A DNA stretch of 33,754 bases. Origin: a virus. The notes beneath the pieces are model-generated. The model did no database searches, was not told the DNA's origin, and saw nothing but the letters and a program-made list of their open reading frames with translations. Below, one piece after another: positions 31,969 through 33,754 of this stretch (the first letter of the stretch is position 1; each line of letters begins with the position of its first letter). The translations under genes were made by a program, and so were the position numbers. Location of the stretch: positions 1-33,754 of the IMG/VR virus record IMGVR_UViG_3300028030_000292. One strand, 5' to 3'.

Positions 31969-31991
31969 GGCCGTCCTTCTTTAGGGCGGTC
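31969..31991 (+). other. RNA hairpin between ssb and the membrane peptide gene
   Basis: GGCCGTCC (31969-31976) pairs with GGGCGGTC (31984-31991) over 8 bp with two G-U pairs and loop TTCTTTA. No T-tract follows. The GC-rich patch (31941-31995) stands out from its AT-rich surroundings and could be a weak pause site or a translation control element for the following gene. Confidence 0.4.
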
Positions 31992-32018
31992 GTTGCTTTA
32001 TTAAAGGGAGGAAAAATT

Positions 32019-32183
32019 ATGAAAAATTTTCTTTTTATAATTATAATTATTTTATTCTTTATTTCTTTTTATTTATTGCAAAAAGGCTTATTTGTTTGCT
32101 TATGCGGTCCATTGTCTTTATTGCTTTATTTAGGTATCATTATGGGCATTATTACATCAGACAGGAGAGGGGAAAATGGGTAA
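32019..32183 (+). CDS. Small membrane peptide
   Basis: A 54-residue hydrophobic peptide with two membrane spans, FLFIIIIILFFISFYLL (about 4-20) and LCGPLSLLLYLGIIMGII (about 28-45), and a basic end (TSDRRGENG). The start at 32019 is chosen for the GGGAGG site just before it; the longer frame from 31938 would include the hairpin. It overlaps the initiator gene by eight bases. Function unknown. Confidence 0.6.
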   Translation: MKNFLFIIIIILFFISFYLLQKGLFVCLCGPLSLLLYLGIIMGIITSDRRGENG

Positions 32184-33195
32184 ACTTTATATTTATAAAA
32201 GATATGGACAAGTCCCAAACGATATTTTAAATAATCCAAATTTGTCTCTAAAAGCTAAAGGCTTGTTTGCTTATTTACAATCTAAACCAGACGGTTGGAT
32301 GTTTTCAATTGAAAGGATAAGCGGGCAAACCAGAGACGGAAAAGACGCTATACGGTCAGCGATAAAAGAATTAGAAAAAAATGGTTTTTTAATAAGAAAA
32401 ACAATAAGAAACGAAAAAGGTGAATGGTCAGGATATGATTATATCTTATCGGAAAATCCATTGTCGGAAAATCCAACGACGGATAACCCAATGTCGGAAA
32501 ACCCCGATGCCTATAGTAATAAAGATAATAGTAAGAAAGATATAGTAAGAAAGAAGAAGAATAAGAGTGTGTATACTTCTCCTAACGGAGAAGTAAGTTC
32601 CACTTCTAGCGAAGAGGAACCCTCTCAACCTTCACCTGCTTCTCGTTCCCCTTCTGTCCCTTTTAAGAAGATCCAGGTCCTTTGGAATACGACTATAGAG
32701 AAAAACAAATCGGTCCTGCCTCGATTAGTAACAATCAACCCCAATACGCCTAGAGCTACACATGTAAAAGCTCGATGGAAAGAGTTCCCAGACCTAGCGA
32801 TTTGGGAAAAGGTCTTTCAAAAAGCAAGTAAGTCTAGCTTTCTAAATGGCAACAACAAAAGAGGATTTCAGGGTAAATTTGATTGGATAGTCAAATCAAA
32901 CTCAAATTTTAGCAAGGTCCTGGAAGGCAATTATGACGATGAGGATACAAGTTTAGCCAGCCAGTCCTCCAACACCACATCTACAAAAACATCTAACACA
33001 GACACATCTGCAAAAATAGAGTTTAAAACAGAACAAGAAAAAGAAGAGTTTTGCAAAAAAGCTAGAGAAAGAGCTAAAAGACTTAAGCAGATCTTAAAAA
33101 GCAAAGATAAAAAGATAGAATCAAGCGCTGCTTTGTTAGAAAAGAGAAAGAGAGAGCTGCTTAAACAGAAAGAAAAGTTACTATCACGAACGTAA
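32176..33195 (+). CDS. Replication initiator with N-terminal winged helix
   Basis: A 339-residue protein. Residues about 8-75 (YGQVPNDILNNPNLSLKAKG, then WMFSIERISGQTRDGKDAI and LEKNGFLIRKTI) are the HTH_36/winged-helix domain common in phage replication initiators. Next comes a repeated SENP/TDNP linker (about 91-110) encoded by 15-bp DNA repeats, a basic stretch (KKDIVRKKKNKS), a Ser/Pro-rich linker, and a helical region near 170-250 (ARWKEFPDLAIWEKVFQKAS, RGFQGKFDWIVKSNSNFSKV) like the C-terminal part of such proteins. It ends in a charged coiled coil. It likely binds its own gene repeats and recruits the host helicase. Confidence 0.75.
   Translation: MGKLYIYKRYGQVPNDILNNPNLSLKAKGLFAYLQSKPDGWMFSIERISGQTRDGKDAIRSAIKELEKNGFLIRKTIRNEKGEWSGYDYILSENPLSENPTTDNPMSENPDAYSNKDNSKKDIVRKKKNKSVYTSPNGEVSSTSSEEEPSQPSPASRSPSVPFKKIQVLWNTTIEKNKSVLPRLVTINPNTPRATHVKARWKEFPDLAIWEKVFQKASKSSFLNGNNKRGFQGKFDWIVKSNSNFSKVLEGNYDDEDTSLASQSSNTTSTKTSNTDTSAKIEFKTEQEKEEFCKKARERAKRLKQILKSKDKKIESSAALLEKRKRELLKQKEKLLSRT
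32446..32505 (+). repeat. Four tandem 15-bp iteron-like repeats inside the initiator gene
   Basis: Units at 32446-32460, 32461-32475, 32476-32490 and 32491-32505 share the pattern NNRNCGGAWAAYCCM: TCGGAAAATCCA appears twice, TCGGAAAACCCC once, ACGGATAACCCA once. They encode the SENP/TDNP repeats of the initiator. An A-rich stretch (32516-32575) follows. The arrangement resembles the origin inside the lambda O gene. Confidence 0.7.
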
Positions 33196-33278
33196 GATGT
33201 TTATTTTAAGTTTTAAATAAGTTTATGATAGATAAGTCATGAAACAATCCAAAATCCAAAATAAAAGCAATTCTGTGC

Positions 33279-33599
33279 ATGAGAGACAAAAATAAACTCC
33301 TGGACGAACTCCAAAATTTTGAGTTTTGGAGAAAGTGGGTTAGGGGGCAACAAAGGTTAAGGTGGGATTTGCTTTATTTGCCCAGGCCTAGTCAAAACGA
33401 AAAGCAGTTCTTTTTGATCGTGGGCAGGGTGTATGGAGCGATTAGGAGAGAGGCTAAGAAGAGATTAGGGGTTCAGGAAGAGTCAGAAGGGGACAGGATC
33501 CTGCTAAACAAGATTGCAGCAGATATGATGTCAAAATTTTGTCAGGAGAGTTGGGAATGGAGAGAAAGAAGAAAGGCACAAAAAGAAAATAGGCAATAA
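33279..33599 (+). CDS. Unknown basic protein, candidate late regulator by position
   Basis: A 106-residue basic, helical, Trp-rich protein (FEFWRKWVRGQQRLRWDLLY, about 14-33; FCQESWEWRERRKAQ near the end). No ribosome site is clear before the ATG at 33279. It is the last gene of the rightward early operon and, if the genome is circular, lies just before the late leader, where phages often keep a late activator (Q, RinA or ArpU-like). I do not recognise one of those families in the sequence. Confidence 0.6.
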   Translation: MRDKNKLLDELQNFEFWRKWVRGQQRLRWDLLYLPRPSQNEKQFFLIVGRVYGAIRREAKKRLGVQEESEGDRILLNKIAADMMSKFCQESWEWRERRKAQKENRQ

Positions 33600-33627
33600 A
33601 AAACCCCTCACCCGAAGGTAAGGGGTT
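33598..33627 (-). terminator. Minus-strand terminator with UUCG loop
   Basis: On the minus strand AACCCCT-ACC-TTCG-GGT-AGGGGTT (33602-33627, one mismatch inside) is followed by TTTT. The UUCG loop is a very stable tetraloop. It would stop leftward transcription entering the initiator operon from the edge. Confidence 0.7.
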
Positions 33628-33638
33628 AGGTAGGGGGG

Positions 33639-33674
33639 GCTAGAAGAGGTTTTTTAATTCCTCTTCTAGCTTTT
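33639..33674 (+). terminator. Rightward early-operon terminator
   Basis: A perfect 11-bp stem GCTAGAAGAGG/CCTCTTCTAGC (33639-33649 with 33660-33670), a 10-base loop and TTTT. It lies 40 bp after the last rightward gene. Confidence 0.85.
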
Positions 33675-33754
33675 GCAGGGAGTAAATTTCGCTCCGTATA
33701 TATTTTTATATTTGTATTCTGTTCTTTTTTATTTTTTGTTGTGTAATATATATA
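33675..33754. other. AT-rich right edge of the window
   Basis: No gene is visible. The final 50 bases are nearly pure A/T (ending TGTAATATATATA). If the molecule is circular this joins the 1-252 leader and would form the rest of the late promoter region. The window ends share no direct repeat that I can find. Confidence 0.4.

Noticed and set aside
32446-32505. Possible CRISPR-like repeats
   Set aside because: The units are 15 bp and tandem without spacers and lie inside a coding frame; they are protein and origin-type repeats.
33239-33295. 18-residue frame before the last gene
   Set aside because: No ribosome site and low-complexity content; too short to support.
1-33754. Search for tRNA genes, integrase, attachment sites and insertion sequences
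   Set aside because: No cloverleaf with a recognisable T-loop, no tyrosine or serine recombinase motif, and no transposase or terminal inverted repeats were seen by eye.

Overview
The window reads as an almost complete, AT-rich genome of a short-tailed (podovirus-like) bacteriophage. It carries a lysis pair, terminase subunits, a P22-type portal, a scaffold, a DUF5309/SU10-type coat protein, head-to-tail adaptor and beta-propeller tail genes, a tailspike, ejected virion proteins, a RecT recombination module, an SSB and a replication initiator. There is no tail tube, sheath or tape measure and no integrase, so lysogeny is not evident. G+C is roughly one third by eye, arginine codons are mostly AGA/AGG, proteins are rich in Lys, Glu and Ile, and AGGAGG-type ribosome sites are common. 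This points to a low-G+C bacterial host, possibly a thermophile; the host itself cannot be named from the sequence.

Layout. (1) 253-20743, plus strand, late genes: endolysin and holin, terminase, portal, scaffold, coat protein, connector and tail genes, tailspike, ejection proteins. Inside the ejection block sit two metabolic genes, a spermidine-synthase homologue (13571-14425) and an S-adenosylmethionine-decarboxylase-fold protein (14422-14892). The last late gene (15827-20743) is a 1638-residue polyvalent protein with a RadC-like JAB/JAMM domain. A strong terminator at 20736-20763 closes the block. (2) 20766-31112, minus strand, early/accessory genes read from a near-consensus promoter at 31192-31219: a single-gene first unit closed by a very strong terminator, then an HTH protein, a Rad50/SbcC-like ATPase, RecT, several small zinc-ribbon proteins, a metallo-beta-lactamase-fold protein, a VRR-NUC nuclease, an exported 3D-domain cell-wall protein, a PAPS-reductase-family protein broken by one base in an A9 run, a dUTPase, a YopX-type protein and an AAA ATPase. 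(3) 31340-33599, plus strand: small HTH protein, SSB, membrane peptide, replication initiator with four in-gene 15-bp repeats, and an unknown protein in the place where a late regulator would be expected, followed by terminators.

The right-edge terminators and the gene-free left edge would fit together as a late promoter region if the molecule is circular or circularly permuted. No direct terminal repeat is visible, so this stays an inference.

Most worth a second look: the SpeE-SpeD-like pair with a changed catalytic residue inside the virion operon; the JAB domain on a presumably ejected giant protein; the A9 frameshift in the PAPS-reductase-family gene; a DUF1653 gene with one in-frame stop; iteron-like repeats in the initiator gene; and an isolated, higher-G+C first early gene that is a counter-defence candidate.
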